Source: VXYL01 sp965243095 (lineage in GTDB: Bacteria; Pseudomonadota; Gammaproteobacteria; Pseudomonadales; Azotimanducaceae). From it: a stretch of DNA of 64,000 nucleotides. The number at the start of each line of letters is the position of its first letter. Position 1 is the first letter of the stretch. The DNA lies in assembly GCA_965243095.1 (NCBI GenBank), contig OZ251530.1, positions 2,976,001-3,040,000 of the forward strand, written 5' to 3'. Shown in pieces: positions 43,667 to 56,134 of the stretch. The notes under the pieces were generated by a model. The model had not been told where the DNA came from. It worked only from the letters and a program-made list of their open reading frames with translations, and did no database searches. A program made the position numbers and the translations under genes.

Positions 43667-45688
43667 TTGCCACCACCATCGCCAACGCTGTTCGGCCACC
43701 CGGCCGGCTTGTTCACGCTGTTCTTCGCCGAGATGTGGGAGCGCTTCTCGTACTACGGGATGCGGGCGCTGCTGCTGTTCTACATGATCAAGGGCTTTCT
43801 CGGCTACGGCGACACGGACGCCTACGCCGTGTACGGGGCTTACACCGCGCTGGTTTACCTCACGCCGTTCTTCGGCGGCATGTTGGCGGATCGGCTGCTC
43901 GGCGCGCGCCGGGCGGTGGTGCTGGGCGGGTTGCTGATGGCCGCCGGCCACTTGCTGATGACCATCGAGGACCAAACCGCCTTCTTCGGCGCGCTGGCGC
44001 TGCTCATCTGCGGCAACGGCTTCTTCAAGCCGAACATCTCGACCATGGTCGGGTCGCTGTATCCGCAGGGCAGCGCGAAACGGGACGCCGGCTTCACGCT
44101 GTTCTACATGGGCATCAATCTGGGCGCCGCCATGTCGCCCCTGCTGTGCGGCTACATCGGCGAGACCTACGGCTGGCACTACGGCTTCGGCTTGGCCACG
44201 GTGGGCATGCTCACCGGCTTGGCCGTGTTCGTGATGCCGCGGCGGGTGGCGCAGGTGTTGATTCTCGGCGGCGCGGTGGTCGCGGCGTTCGGCCTGTTCG
44301 TGTTCCGCCCGGACAGCGTCGCACTCATCGCCATCAACGTGCTGGTGGGCGTGGCGCTGCTCGCCGCTGGCGGCATCGCGTGGGTGGCGCTGCAACGCGG
44401 CGGTCTGCCCGCTGGCGCCGGGGCACCGCCGGACCTCGAACGCCTGCGGCGGCGTGCCGTTGGGCCGATCAACCGCGAGTGGATGGTGTATTTGGCCACC
44501 TTGCTGGCCGTGCCCGTGGTGGTGCTGTTCGTGTCGGGGTTCGCGCCGTTCGCGTCTTCGGGCGAGGGCGTGACGCTGCTGCCCGCGGAGTGGCTCGAAC
44601 GGCTGCGCGACGGCGGCGCGTTGGCGCAGGTGTTGGCGGTGGTGGCGGCCGAGATGAGCCGCCCGGCCGGGCTGGTGCTGGTGCTCTCCGGCGTCGGGGC
44701 GCTGGGGTATTTGCTGGCGCAGACGTTGAAACTGGACAAGGTGCCGCGCGAGCGGATGTTCGTGGTGCTGGTGCTCACGTTCTTCTCGCTGGCCTTCTGG
44801 GCGTTCTTCGAGCAGGCCGGCAGCTCGGTGAACAACTTCACCGACCGCAACGTGGATCGGGTGCGCCAAGCGCGCGTGGTGACGGTGGCGGAAGTCGGCA
44901 GCCAACTGCGCTTGCAGCCGACGCAAGAGCAGCTTGGCTACCACAACGGCGCCCGCTTGTTCACGTTGGACGATCTGACGGAACTGCGCGAGGCGCACCG
45001 CGACGAGCCGGACTTCGCCATCGACTGGCAAGTTGCGGAGGACAACGTGGGGATGGGCGTGGCCAGCCGGAGCGCGGAAACCCCGGCCAGCGTCTTTCAA
45101 GCGCTGAATCCCATCTACATATTGATCTTCGGGCTCGCGTTCACCGCGCTGTGGGGTTTCCTCGGCAGCCGCGGCCGGGAACCGGCGACGCCGACCAAGT
45201 TCGCGCTGGGGCTGGCGCAGCTCGGCTTGGGTTTCGGCGCGTTCTATCTGGGCGCGCAGTTCGCGGACGAGCGCGGCATGGTGGCGGTTGGCTGGCTGGC
45301 GCTGGGCTATCTGCTGCACACCAGCGGCGAGCTGTGCCTATCGCCGGTGGGTCTGGCCATGGTCACGCGCCTTTCGCCGGCGCGGCTGGTGAGCACGGTG
45401 ATGGGGGCGTGGTTCCTCGCCACCGCGTTCTCGCAGTTCGTCGCCGCCATCATCGCGCAGTTCACCGGGGTTGTTGGCGATGCGGAGTCCGCAGTGCCGG
45501 TGCCGAGCGACACGCTGGACGTTTACGCCGGCGTGTTCGGCAACATCGCCGCGATGGCGGTGGTGCTGGGGGCGATTTGCTGGGCGCTGTCGCCGTGGCT
45601 CAAGCGCTGGATGCACGAGGACGCGGCGGGGACGCCGCCGAGCGGCGAAGCTCATGCTGGCGCCCGGGCCACCGGCGGCGACGCCTAG
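43667..45688 (+). CDS. POT-family proton-coupled peptide transporter
   Basis: 673 residues. The start is a TTG at 43667; an in-frame stop at 43628 leaves no ATG option upstream, and 'LFGHPAGLFTLFFAEMWERF' is the normal family beginning. The ExxERF motif, 'YGAYTALVYLTPFFGGMLAD' and 'FFEQAGSSVNNFTDRNVDR' identify the POT/PTR family, which imports di- and tripeptides with protons across the inner membrane. It is longer than the usual 500 or so. One extra hydrophilic stretch of about 60-70 residues lies after 'DRNVDR' (near 44860-45080), and the middle contains additional membrane segments. Divergent from the amino acid dehydrogenase. Confidence 0.92.
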   Translation: MPPPSPTLFGHPAGLFTLFFAEMWERFSYYGMRALLLFYMIKGFLGYGDTDAYAVYGAYTALVYLTPFFGGMLADRLLGARRAVVLGGLLMAAGHLLMTIEDQTAFFGALALLICGNGFFKPNISTMVGSLYPQGSAKRDAGFTLFYMGINLGAAMSPLLCGYIGETYGWHYGFGLATVGMLTGLAVFVMPRRVAQVLILGGAVVAAFGLFVFRPDSVALIAINVLVGVALLAAGGIAWVALQRGGLPAGAGAPPDLERLRRRAVGPINREWMVYLATLLAVPVVVLFVSGFAPFASSGEGVTLLPAEWLERLRDGGALAQVLAVVAAEMSRPAGLVLVLSGVGALGYLLAQTLKLDKVPRERMFVVLVLTFFSLAFWAFFEQAGSSVNNFTDRNVDRVRQARVVTVAEVGSQLRLQPTQEQLGYHNGARLFTLDDLTELREAHRDEPDFAIDWQVAEDNVGMGVASRSAETPASVFQALNPIYILIFGLAFTALWGFLGSRGREPATPTKFALGLAQLGLGFGAFYLGAQFADERGMVAVGWLALGYLLHTSGELCLSPVGLAMVTRLSPARLVSTVMGAWFLATAFSQFVAAIIAQFTGVVGDAESAVPVPSDTLDVYAGVFGNIAAMAVVLGAICWALSPWLKRWMHEDAAGTPPSGEAHAGARATGGDA

Positions 45689-45717
45689 CCACGTCCAGGC
45701 CGCCCAGTTCGTCCACC

Positions 45718-46884
45718 GTGCTGCACACGCTTGCGGTCGCCAACTATCGGTCGCTCAAAGATCTGGTGCTGCCGCTTGGCGCGTTGAACGTGGTCACCGG
45801 CGCCAACGGCAGCGGCAAATCCAATCTCTACCGCGGCCTGCGGCTGCTCTCGCAAACGGCGTTCGGCACGGCCATCGAGTCGCTCGCCGCGGAAGGCGGC
45901 ATCGAGTCCGCGCTGTGGGCCGGCCCGGAGCAACTCGCGGCCAGCGTGAAGCGCGGCGGAGGCCCGGTGCAGGGCGGGCCGCGCCGGGGGCGTGTGCATT
46001 TGCGCTTCGGCTTCGCCGGCGAGGATTTCGCTTACGCCATCGACTTCGGCCTGCCCACGCCGGTGCCGCGCACGATGTTCGGCAAAGACCCGGAGATCAA
46101 GCGCGAAGTGATCTGGCGGGGCGGCGTGTGGCACACGAGCCGCGCCATCGTGGATCGGCGCGGGCCGGTGGTGCGCGCCCGCGACGACAGCGGCGCCTGG
46201 CAGGTGATCGAACAGCATCTGCCCACCTTCGACAGCGTGTTGGCGCGCCTTGCCGATCCGCGCTTGGCGCCGGAGGCGCTGCTGCTGCGCGAGCGCATCC
46301 GCTCTTGGCGCTTCTACGACCACTTCCGCACCGACGGCGGCTCGCCGGCCCGCCAAGCGCAGGTGGGCGTGCGCACGCCGGTGCTGGCCAACGACGGGCG
46401 CGATTTGGCGTCCGCGTGGCGCACCATCATGGAGATCGGCGATGCGGACGCTCTGGAAGAAGCCGTGGCCGATGCGTTCCCGGGTGGTCGCGTGGACGTG
46501 GTGGCCGAAGCCGGGCGATTCCGGCTGGCGTTCTCCCAACACGGCCTGCTGCGCCCGCTTTCGCAAGCCGAGCTCTCGGACGGCACCTTGCGCTACCTGC
46601 TTTGGGTGGCGGCGCTGCTGACGCCGCGGCCGCCGAGCTTGATGGTGTTGAACGAGCCGGAGACCAGCCTGCACCCGGATCTGCTGCCGCCGCTTGGCCG
46701 GCTGATGCGCAAGTGCGCCCAGAATACGCAGGTGTGGGTGACCTCACACGCCGCCAGCATCATCGACGCGCTCACGCTGGCGGACGAGGCGAACCACCTG
46801 CATCTCGGCAAGGAGTTCGGCGAAACGCGCGTTGGCGGTCTCGACGCGTTGGACGCGCCGCCGTGGCGGTGGCCGGCGCGGTGA
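45718..46884 (+). CDS. RecF/SMC-like AAA ATPase
   Basis: 388 residues, GTG start at 45718. 'VANYRSLKDLVLPLG' then Walker A 'GANGSGKSN' at the N-terminus, 'LSDGTLRYLLWVAALL' signature and Walker B 'LMVLNEPETSLHP' near the end, with the final 'VTSHAASIIDAL'. This is the architecture of small stand-alone ATPases related to RecF and OLD proteins (COG4637-like). No TOPRIM nuclease domain follows. Its role is unknown; relatives occur in defence and DNA-repair settings. It lies 30 bases after the peptide transporter and converges on the DUF4143 gene. Confidence 0.85.
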   Translation: MLHTLAVANYRSLKDLVLPLGALNVVTGANGSGKSNLYRGLRLLSQTAFGTAIESLAAEGGIESALWAGPEQLAASVKRGGGPVQGGPRRGRVHLRFGFAGEDFAYAIDFGLPTPVPRTMFGKDPEIKREVIWRGGVWHTSRAIVDRRGPVVRARDDSGAWQVIEQHLPTFDSVLARLADPRLAPEALLLRERIRSWRFYDHFRTDGGSPARQAQVGVRTPVLANDGRDLASAWRTIMEIGDADALEEAVADAFPGGRVDVVAEAGRFRLAFSQHGLLRPLSQAELSDGTLRYLLWVAALLTPRPPSLMVLNEPETSLHPDLLPPLGRLMRKCAQNTQVWVTSHAASIIDALTLADEANHLHLGKEFGETRVGGLDALDAPPWRWPAR

Positions 46885-46905
46885 GGCGCTGGGGAGGCCG
46901 GCGAA

Positions 46906-48165
46906 CTACGGCCCCAGCGCGCCGACGGGCAACACCGCCACGCCGTCTTCGCGGACGTAGCCGTACCCGGAACTGACGATGACGCCGAGGGCGCGCGGGG
47001 CGCCGCTCTTCGCGGCATCAACGCGATCGCGGAACTTCAGCAGCGTCTTGGCGGCGGCGTCCACTTGATTGGCGCCCAGTTTCACCTCGAAAGCGCACCA
47101 GTCGCCGTGGCGGGTCTCGACCACCGCGTCCACCTCCAAGCCGGTGTTGTCGCGGTAATGGCAAACGCGTGCGTCGCAGGTTTGCGCGTACACGCAAAGC
47201 TCGTGGTGGACGAGGGATTCGAAGAGCAGGCCGAGCAGGTTGAGGTCCGCCAGCAGCCGCTTGGGTGTGGCGCCCAAGGCCGCCGCGGCCAGGGAGGGGT
47301 CGGCGAAGTGGCGCTTGGGCGCACTGCGCAACGCCGAACGCGAGCGCAGGTGCGGCGCCCACGCCGGCTGATCTTCGTAGACCATCAGCCGGTGCAGGGC
47401 GTTCAGGTAAGCCCGCACGCTGTCGTCGTCGACGGCGCCGTCCGGGCCGCTGGTGTCTTGCGCGATGGTGCGGGCGCTTGCCGTCGTGGCCACGTTGCGC
47501 GCCAGCGAGCGCAGCACGCGGCGCACGTTGTCGGGATTGCGCCGCGCGCCGTCGGTGCGCGAGACGTCCACGCGGCAAATCTCCTCAAGGTAGTCGGCGC
47601 GGGCGGTGAGGCAGGCGCGGTCGGATCGCCGCAAATCGCCCGGCCAGCCGCCGCGGCACAGCAGCGTGGCCAGTTCCGGCAGCGGCAAACGGGCGCTCGC
47701 GCAGCCGCGAAAACGGCCTTGCAGCAGTTCCCGCAACGAAGCCTCGCCGCTGCTGATCTCCAGTTCGCGCAGCGTCATGGTGCGCAGCTTGAGCCGCGAG
47801 ATGCGGTCGGCGCCGGTGTGGCGGGTGACGTCGTCCGCCGGCGTTGCCGATCCGGTGAGGATGAATTGGCCGAGCGCCGGCCGCTCGTCCACCGCACGGC
47901 GAACGTGGTTCCACACCGCCGGCTCCACCTGCCACTCGTCCAGCAGCCTCGGCACGTTTCCGGCCAGCAGCAAGCCGGGGTCCACCGCCGCGGCTTGGCG
48001 GGCGTTCTGGTCGACGTCCAGCAGCACTTCGCTGGCGGCGGCTTGGCGGGCCATGGCGGTCTTGCCGCAGGCCCTAGGGCCTTCGATCAGAACCGCGCCT
48101 GCCACTTGCAGCCGTTGCGCCAGCTCCGCTTCGCTGATTCGAGGGCGGTAGGGGGTGGCCGGCAT
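46906..48165 (-). CDS. AAA ATPase with DUF4143 C-terminal domain
   Basis: 419 residues from the ATG at 48165. The N-terminal P-loop is 'LIEGPRACGKTAMARQ', then 'LLDEWQVEPAVWNHVR' (Walker B-like) and 'FILTGSATP' (sensor). The C-terminal DUF4143 part contains 'LLGLLFESLVHHELCVYAQ' and a nuclease-fold pattern: 'YRDNTGLEVDAVVE' followed by 'WCAFEVKLG' (Asp, then Glu-x-Lys). The family is widespread and mobile with no settled function; related to the ATPases once grouped with archaeal repeat-associated proteins. Its start is only 18 bases from a 23-bp tandem repeat array. Confidence 0.9.
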   Translation of the reverse strand: MPATPYRPRISEAELAQRLQVAGAVLIEGPRACGKTAMARQAAASEVLLDVDQNARQAAAVDPGLLLAGNVPRLLDEWQVEPAVWNHVRRAVDERPALGQFILTGSATPADDVTRHTGADRISRLKLRTMTLRELEISSGEASLRELLQGRFRGCASARLPLPELATLLCRGGWPGDLRRSDRACLTARADYLEEICRVDVSRTDGARRNPDNVRRVLRSLARNVATTASARTIAQDTSGPDGAVDDDSVRAYLNALHRLMVYEDQPAWAPHLRSRSALRSAPKRHFADPSLAAAALGATPKRLLADLNLLGLLFESLVHHELCVYAQTCDARVCHYRDNTGLEVDAVVETRHGDWCAFEVKLGANQVDAAAKTLLKFRDRVDAAKSGAPRALGVIVSSGYGYVREDGVAVLPVGALGP

Positions 48166-48182
48166 GGGCAGCACCGTTCGTC

Positions 48183-48343
48183 AATCGGGTATTTGTAACG
48201 GATTTAATCGGGAAGATATAACGAATGCAATAGGGAAGATATAACGAATTTAATCGGGCAAATGTAACGGATCTAATCGGGTAGATGTAACGGATCCAAT
48301 CGGGTAAATGTAATGGATCCAATCGGGCAGATGTAACGCGCCA
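48183..48343. repeat. Seven tandem 23-bp repeats in a divergent intergenic region
   Basis: Seven units of exactly 23 bases with no insertion or deletion start at 48183, 48206, 48229, 48252, 48275, 48298 and 48321. All begin AATCGGG (unit 3 has AATAGGG), carry TGTAACG, TATAACG or TGTAATG in the middle and mostly end GGATCC or a variant. The array fills the space between the DUF4143 ATPase (minus) and the NYN protein (plus) and is A/T-richer than its flanks. TTGTAA (48193-48198) and TATAAC (48217-48222) inside it form a possible plus-strand promoter with an 18-base spacer. It has no spacers, so it is not CRISPR. Confidence 0.9.
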
Positions 48344-48386
48344 AGGGCGCGGTTTTGCGCTAGGCTTGGCGTAGCGAGGAGAGCAC

Positions 48387-49139
48387 ATGGCGGACGACAA
48401 CAAGCGGTTGGCGGTGCTGGTGGACGCCGACAACATACCCGCCGGCTGGGCGCCGGCCATCTTCAAGGAGATCGCCACCTTCGGCGATGCCACCGTGCGC
48501 CGCATCTACGGCGACTTCGCCAGCGGCAACCTTGGCGCGTGGCGCAAGGTGCTGCAGGAACACGCGCTCATCCCGCACCACCAGCCGGCGTACACCAAGG
48601 GCAAGAACTCGTCCGACATCGCGTTGGTGATCGACGCCATGGACCTGCTGCACTCCGACCGCGTGGACGGCTTCGCGCTGGTGTCCTCGGACAGCGACTT
48701 CACGCGCTTGGCGAGCCGCATCCGCGAGGAAGGCTTGGACGTCATCGGCATCGGCAAGGAACGCACGCCGGAATCGTTGCGCAAGGCGTGCAAGCGCTTC
48801 GTGTACTTGGAGAACCTCGCCGTCGAGGAAGCGCCGAGCGGTGCGCCAACGGGCGCGAAGAAGAAGCCAGCCGCGTCCGCTGGATCGGAGAAGGATGCGC
48901 CGGGTGCTCGCGCCACCCAGCCGCCGTCCAAAGCCGTGCCGTTGATCTTGGACGCCATGCGCAAAGAGGAGGAAGAGTGGGTGTCGCTGAGCGTGATTGG
49001 CAACCACGTCCACGCCGCCAACCCGGACTTCGACCCGCGCACCTATGGCCACACCAAGCTGGTCGATCTGCTGGAGAAGGCCGGCGCGTTCGAGGTGAAC
49101 CGCAATCAACCGGCGCGGGTGCGCCGCAAACCGGACTGA
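48387..49139 (+). CDS. NYN-domain putative ribonuclease with OST-HTH/LOTUS domain
   Basis: 250 residues from the ATG at 48387 (GAGGAG upstream). The NYN (PIN-like) domain covers residues 5-145: 'LVDADNIPAG' with acidic metal-site residues, 'KNSSDIALVIDAMDLL' and 'LVSSDSDFTRLASRIRE'. A low-complexity Ala/Lys linker follows, then an OST-HTH/LOTUS-like RNA-binding domain ('HAANPDFDPRTYGHTKLVDL', residues 180-245). LabA/DUF88-type proteins of this kind act on RNA. Divergent from the DUF4143 ATPase, sharing the repeat array as its upstream region. Confidence 0.9.
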   Translation: MADDNKRLAVLVDADNIPAGWAPAIFKEIATFGDATVRRIYGDFASGNLGAWRKVLQEHALIPHHQPAYTKGKNSSDIALVIDAMDLLHSDRVDGFALVSSDSDFTRLASRIREEGLDVIGIGKERTPESLRKACKRFVYLENLAVEEAPSGAPTGAKKKPAASAGSEKDAPGARATQPPSKAVPLILDAMRKEEEEWVSLSVIGNHVHAANPDFDPRTYGHTKLVDLLEKAGAFEVNRNQPARVRRKPD

Positions 49140-49170
49140 CGCCACGCCGCGCCGGGATGCGGACTTGCGT

Positions 49171-50013
49171 TTACGACGCCTCGTCCGCGAACAGCGACGG
49201 AAAGAACCAGTGCGCCCCGGCCGGTTCGGCGAGCAGCAATTGCTGCCGCGGCGTCAGCTCCACGCCGGGCGGCGGCGTGACCCGGGCGCGCGACCAGGAG
49301 AGCTGCGAGGCGCAATACTTGTACAGCAAGGTGCGGCGCTCGTGGTCGCCAGTCCACGCCATGGTGCCGTGCGTGGTGGCCTCGCTGAAGATGGTGACGC
49401 TGCCGGCCGGCGCCCGCGGCACCCGCACCAAGTCCTGGTGCTCGCCGTCGCGCAGACGGCGCGGCAACTTCACGCGGCAGTTGTGGCTGCCCGGGATGCA
49501 GCACAAGCCGCCGGTTTCCGGCCCGCTGTCGGTGAGGTTGAAGGCCGCCACGCCGAAGCCGTGCAGGGCTTGGTGGGCCGGCTGCGCATAGTGTTCGCCA
49601 GGCGCCGCGCGGCTGAACGGTTCCGACGCGCCGTAGTCCGAGTGCAGCTTGCCGCTGGGCATGCCCTTGCGCATCCGCATGCCGAAGATGCGGTCGAGGC
49701 GAAAGCAATCGCCGAGCTGTCGGCGCATCATCGCCATCGTCACCGGGTGGTCCATGAGCTCCACGAACGGCTGGCCCCAGGCGAGGAAACCCGGGTTCGT
49801 CTCGTGCGAGCCGCCGGCCATGCCGAAGCGGTAGTTGTTGTAGGCGCGGGGGTCTTCGCCGATCTTCTCTTGCCAATCGCTCGGCAGCGGCGGCAGGCGC
49901 TCGTCGAGGATGGCGTTCATGGCGGCCACCTGCTGCTTGCTGAGCACGTCTTCCACCACGAGGTAGCCGTGCAGTTCGTAGCGGTAGTTGCGCAGTTCCG
50001 TTTCTTCGTCCAT
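49171..50013 (-). CDS. Phytanoyl-CoA dioxygenase (PhyH) family Fe(II)/2-oxoglutarate oxygenase
   Basis: 280 residues from the ATG at 50013 ('MDEETELRNYRYELHGYLVV'). The iron-binding HxD is in 'KLHSDYGASE', the distal His in 'TTHGTMAWTG', and the 2-oxoglutarate-binding Arg in 'ERRTLLYKY'. 'TGGLCCIPGSHN' is the usual PhyH strand. Such enzymes hydroxylate lipids or small molecules in the cytoplasm; the substrate is not predictable. Divergent from glyA across 111 bases. Confidence 0.88.
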   Translation of the reverse strand: MDEETELRNYRYELHGYLVVEDVLSKQQVAAMNAILDERLPPLPSDWQEKIGEDPRAYNNYRFGMAGGSHETNPGFLAWGQPFVELMDHPVTMAMMRRQLGDCFRLDRIFGMRMRKGMPSGKLHSDYGASEPFSRAAPGEHYAQPAHQALHGFGVAAFNLTDSGPETGGLCCIPGSHNCRVKLPRRLRDGEHQDLVRVPRAPAGSVTIFSEATTHGTMAWTGDHERRTLLYKYCASQLSWSRARVTPPPGVELTPRQQLLLAEPAGAHWFFPSLFADEAS

Positions 50014-50124
50014 TCCGCCTCCGCCAGGCTCGACATGCGGGCGAGAGGGCGAGACGCCCGCGCTCCCAAGCACACCTTTGCTGGTAGTCTAGCAACACTG
50101 TTCCACGCTTCCCCTTGAGGACTC

Positions 50125-51420
<1,296 letters not shown>

Positions 51421-51452
51421 AGCGAGCGCCCCGGCGGGCGTCCGCTCAGGCG

Positions 51453-51971
51453 TCAGAACGGAATGTCGTCCTCGAAGTCGTCGGGTTCGTCGGCGCGTTG
51501 CGGCGCCGGCTGCGGCGCGGCTTGCCGAGCCGGCGCTCGGCCGCTCGGCGGGCGCCCGCCGGCGTTCGCCGGCGGCCCGTAGTCGTCCGGGCCGGGCGGC
51601 GGGCCGTCCGGGCCGGCGTAGCCGCCGCCGTCGCCGCGGCCGTCCAGCATTTGCATGTCGCGCGCCACCACCTCGGTGGAGTACCGCGTCTGCCCGTCCT
51701 GGCCTTCCCACGAGCGGGTTTGCAGGCGCCCTTCGATGTACACCTTCGAGCCCTTGCGCAGGTACTCGCCGCAGATTTCCGCCAAGCGGGCGAAGCAGAC
51801 GACGCGGTGCCATTCGGTGCGTTCGCGCCGCTCGTTGGTGGCGCGGTCCGTCCAGCTGTCGCTGGTGGCCAGCGACAAGTTGGCGATGGGCTGCTGGTTT
51901 TGCGTGTAGCGCATCTCGGGGTCGCGCCCCAAGTTGCCGATGAGGATGACTTTGTTGATGCCCCGTGCCAT
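51453..51971 (-). CDS. ssb: Single-stranded DNA-binding protein
   Basis: 172 residues from the ATG at 51971, which has GGAGATC upstream and gives the family start 'MARGINKVILIGNLG'; an ATG seven codons earlier is less likely. The OB-fold spans residues 1-110 with 'SWTDRATNERRERTEWHRVV' and 'GSKVYIEGRLQTRSW'. A Gly/Pro-rich linker ends in the acidic 'DDFEDDIPF' tip that recruits repair and replication partners. It lies near and divergent from uvrA, as in many gammaproteobacteria, with one gene between. Confidence 0.97.
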   Translation of the reverse strand: MARGINKVILIGNLGRDPEMRYTQNQQPIANLSLATSDSWTDRATNERRERTEWHRVVCFARLAEICGEYLRKGSKVYIEGRLQTRSWEGQDGQTRYSTEVVARDMQMLDGRGDGGGYAGPDGPPPGPDDYGPPANAGGRPPSGRAPARQAAPQPAPQRADEPDDFEDDIPF

Positions 51972-52057
51972 GTGATCTCCATTGTTGGCCATTGTGGGTG
52001 TTTTGATTTGCGCGACAGTCTAACACCCAAGTTGGGAGCATATTCGGCGGCCTAGCC

Positions 52058-52063
52058 TATAAT
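52058..52063 (+). promoter_or_regulatory. Perfect -10 box upstream of the sulfotransferase-like gene
   Basis: TATAAT at 52058-52063 would place transcription start near 52070, about 23 bases before the GTG start. The best -35 candidate, TTGGGA at 52032-52037, is 20 bases away, longer than ideal. The palindrome CCCAAGTTGGG (52026-52036) overlaps that -35 and could be a regulator site. Confidence 0.5.
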
Positions 52064-52092
52064 TCAGCGGTCGGCGGTCTGCTGGGGAGCGC

Positions 52093-52989
52093 GTGGGGCT
52101 GGGAAAGGGCGAACAAGCCGGGGCCACATGGCTGCTGAGCGGCATCCCGCGTTCCGGCAGTTCCTTGTGCTGTCGGCTCGCCGGGCAACTGCCGAACGCC
52201 GTGGCGTTGTCCGAACCCATCGACAACGCCTTGTTCCACGACACGTTGGATGCGGGCGTTGCCGCCGAGAGGATCTTTGCGTTCGTCGCCGAGGCGCGCA
52301 AGCGCATTCTCGAAGAAGGCGTTGCGCCCTCCGTTCTGGTGGCTGGGCGCGTTGACGATCAGATGGTGGCCGCCGGCCGCGGCGGCGTTCCGCGCCAGCC
52401 GCAAGGCCAGCGCGGGTTGCTGCGCGTCGCCAAGCCGCTGGATTCGCGCTTCCTCCTGGTGGTGAAGCACAACGCGCTGTTCGCGGCGTTGCTGGAGCAG
52501 TTGATACCGCGCTTGCCGTGCCTGGCGCTGGTGCGGAATCCGGTGGCCGTGCTGGCGTCTTGGGAGACGGTCGACTTGCCGGTCCAACGCGGGCGCGTGC
52601 CGGCGGCGGAGCGGTTCGCGCCGGCGTTGCGCGACGCTCTTGATGGCGAGCCGGACGTGTTGCGTCGGCGGGTGATGGTGCTCGACTGGTTTTTCTCCCG
52701 CTACCGCGACGCATTGCCGAAGGAACGCATCCTGCGCTACGAAGACGTTGTCCAAGGTGGCGCGGAACCTCTGCGGCGGGCAATGGGCGTCACCGCCACG
52801 GCGCCCGCGGCCAAACTCGCGAACCAAAACGCCAACGCGCTGTATAGAGATGTCGCCCCGGCGCCGCTCCTTTCCGCCTTGTTGTCCGCCGGCGGCGCAT
52901 GGCGCGAGTTTTACACCGCGGAGGATTGCCACGCGGTGGCGAACTCGTTGCAGAGCGCCACCGTGCGGGCTTATAGTGAGCGCACTTGA
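52093..52989 (+). CDS. Sulfotransferase-like P-loop protein
   Basis: 298 residues from a GTG preceded by GGGGAG. The N-terminal 'WLLSGIPRSGSSLCCRLAG' is a PAPS-binding loop of sulfotransferases. 'LALVRNPVAVLASWETVDL' supplies the Arg and Ser usually contacting the 3'-phosphate. The C-terminal 'KERILRYEDVV' is also family-typical. The acceptor is unknown. It sits between ssb and uvrA, and a likely uvrA promoter lies inside its 3' end. Confidence 0.8.
   Translation: MGLGKGEQAGATWLLSGIPRSGSSLCCRLAGQLPNAVALSEPIDNALFHDTLDAGVAAERIFAFVAEARKRILEEGVAPSVLVAGRVDDQMVAAGRGGVPRQPQGQRGLLRVAKPLDSRFLLVVKHNALFAALLEQLIPRLPCLALVRNPVAVLASWETVDLPVQRGRVPAAERFAPALRDALDGEPDVLRRRVMVLDWFFSRYRDALPKERILRYEDVVQGGAEPLRRAMGVTATAPAAKLANQNANALYRDVAPAPLLSALLSAGGAWREFYTAEDCHAVANSLQSATVRAYSERT
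52948..52977 (+). promoter_or_regulatory. Promoter-like sequence for uvrA
   Basis: TTGCAG (52948-52953) and TATAGT (52972-52977), 18 bases apart, lie 25 bases before the first uvrA ATG and inside the last codons of the sulfotransferase gene. The -10 is good and the -35 weak. No CTGT-N8-ACAG LexA-type box was seen by eye around it. Confidence 0.4.
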
Positions 52990-53002
52990 GGCAGCAGAGG
53001 GC

Positions 53003-55963
<2,961 letters not shown>

Positions 55964-56088
55964 GGGCGTACGACATATTCGTTCGAGAGGTGGGAGTCAA
56001 CGCTCCCGCCCGGACAAAAGGGGCGTCGCATCTGGCTACGTGCAATTCAAGGCCCAAACCGCCACGACCAGCACGCCGCCATCCCAAA

Positions 56089-56123
56089 GGGGGCCCCGGG
56101 GGCGAAGCCCGGGCGAGGCCCCC
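56089..56123. terminator. GC-rich hairpin between convergent uvrA and sulP-type genes
   Basis: GGGGGCC (56089-56095) pairs with GGCCCCC (56117-56123), and an inner GGGC/GCCC stem closes around GAA. It lies 125 bases after uvrA and 12 bases after the stop of the minus-strand transporter gene. There is no T-run on either side, so it is a candidate bidirectional, non-canonical terminator or a dispersed repeat. The rest of this 171-base gap shows nothing recognisable. Confidence 0.45.
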
Positions 56124-56134
56124 GAAGCAGATCG

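Noticed and set aside
48183..48343. CRISPR array
   Set aside because: The units are contiguous with no spacers, and no cas gene is near. It is treated as a tandem repeat.
50078..50095. TTGCT/AGCAA inverted repeat upstream of glyA
   Set aside because: Five-base arms occur often by chance, and no other support was found.
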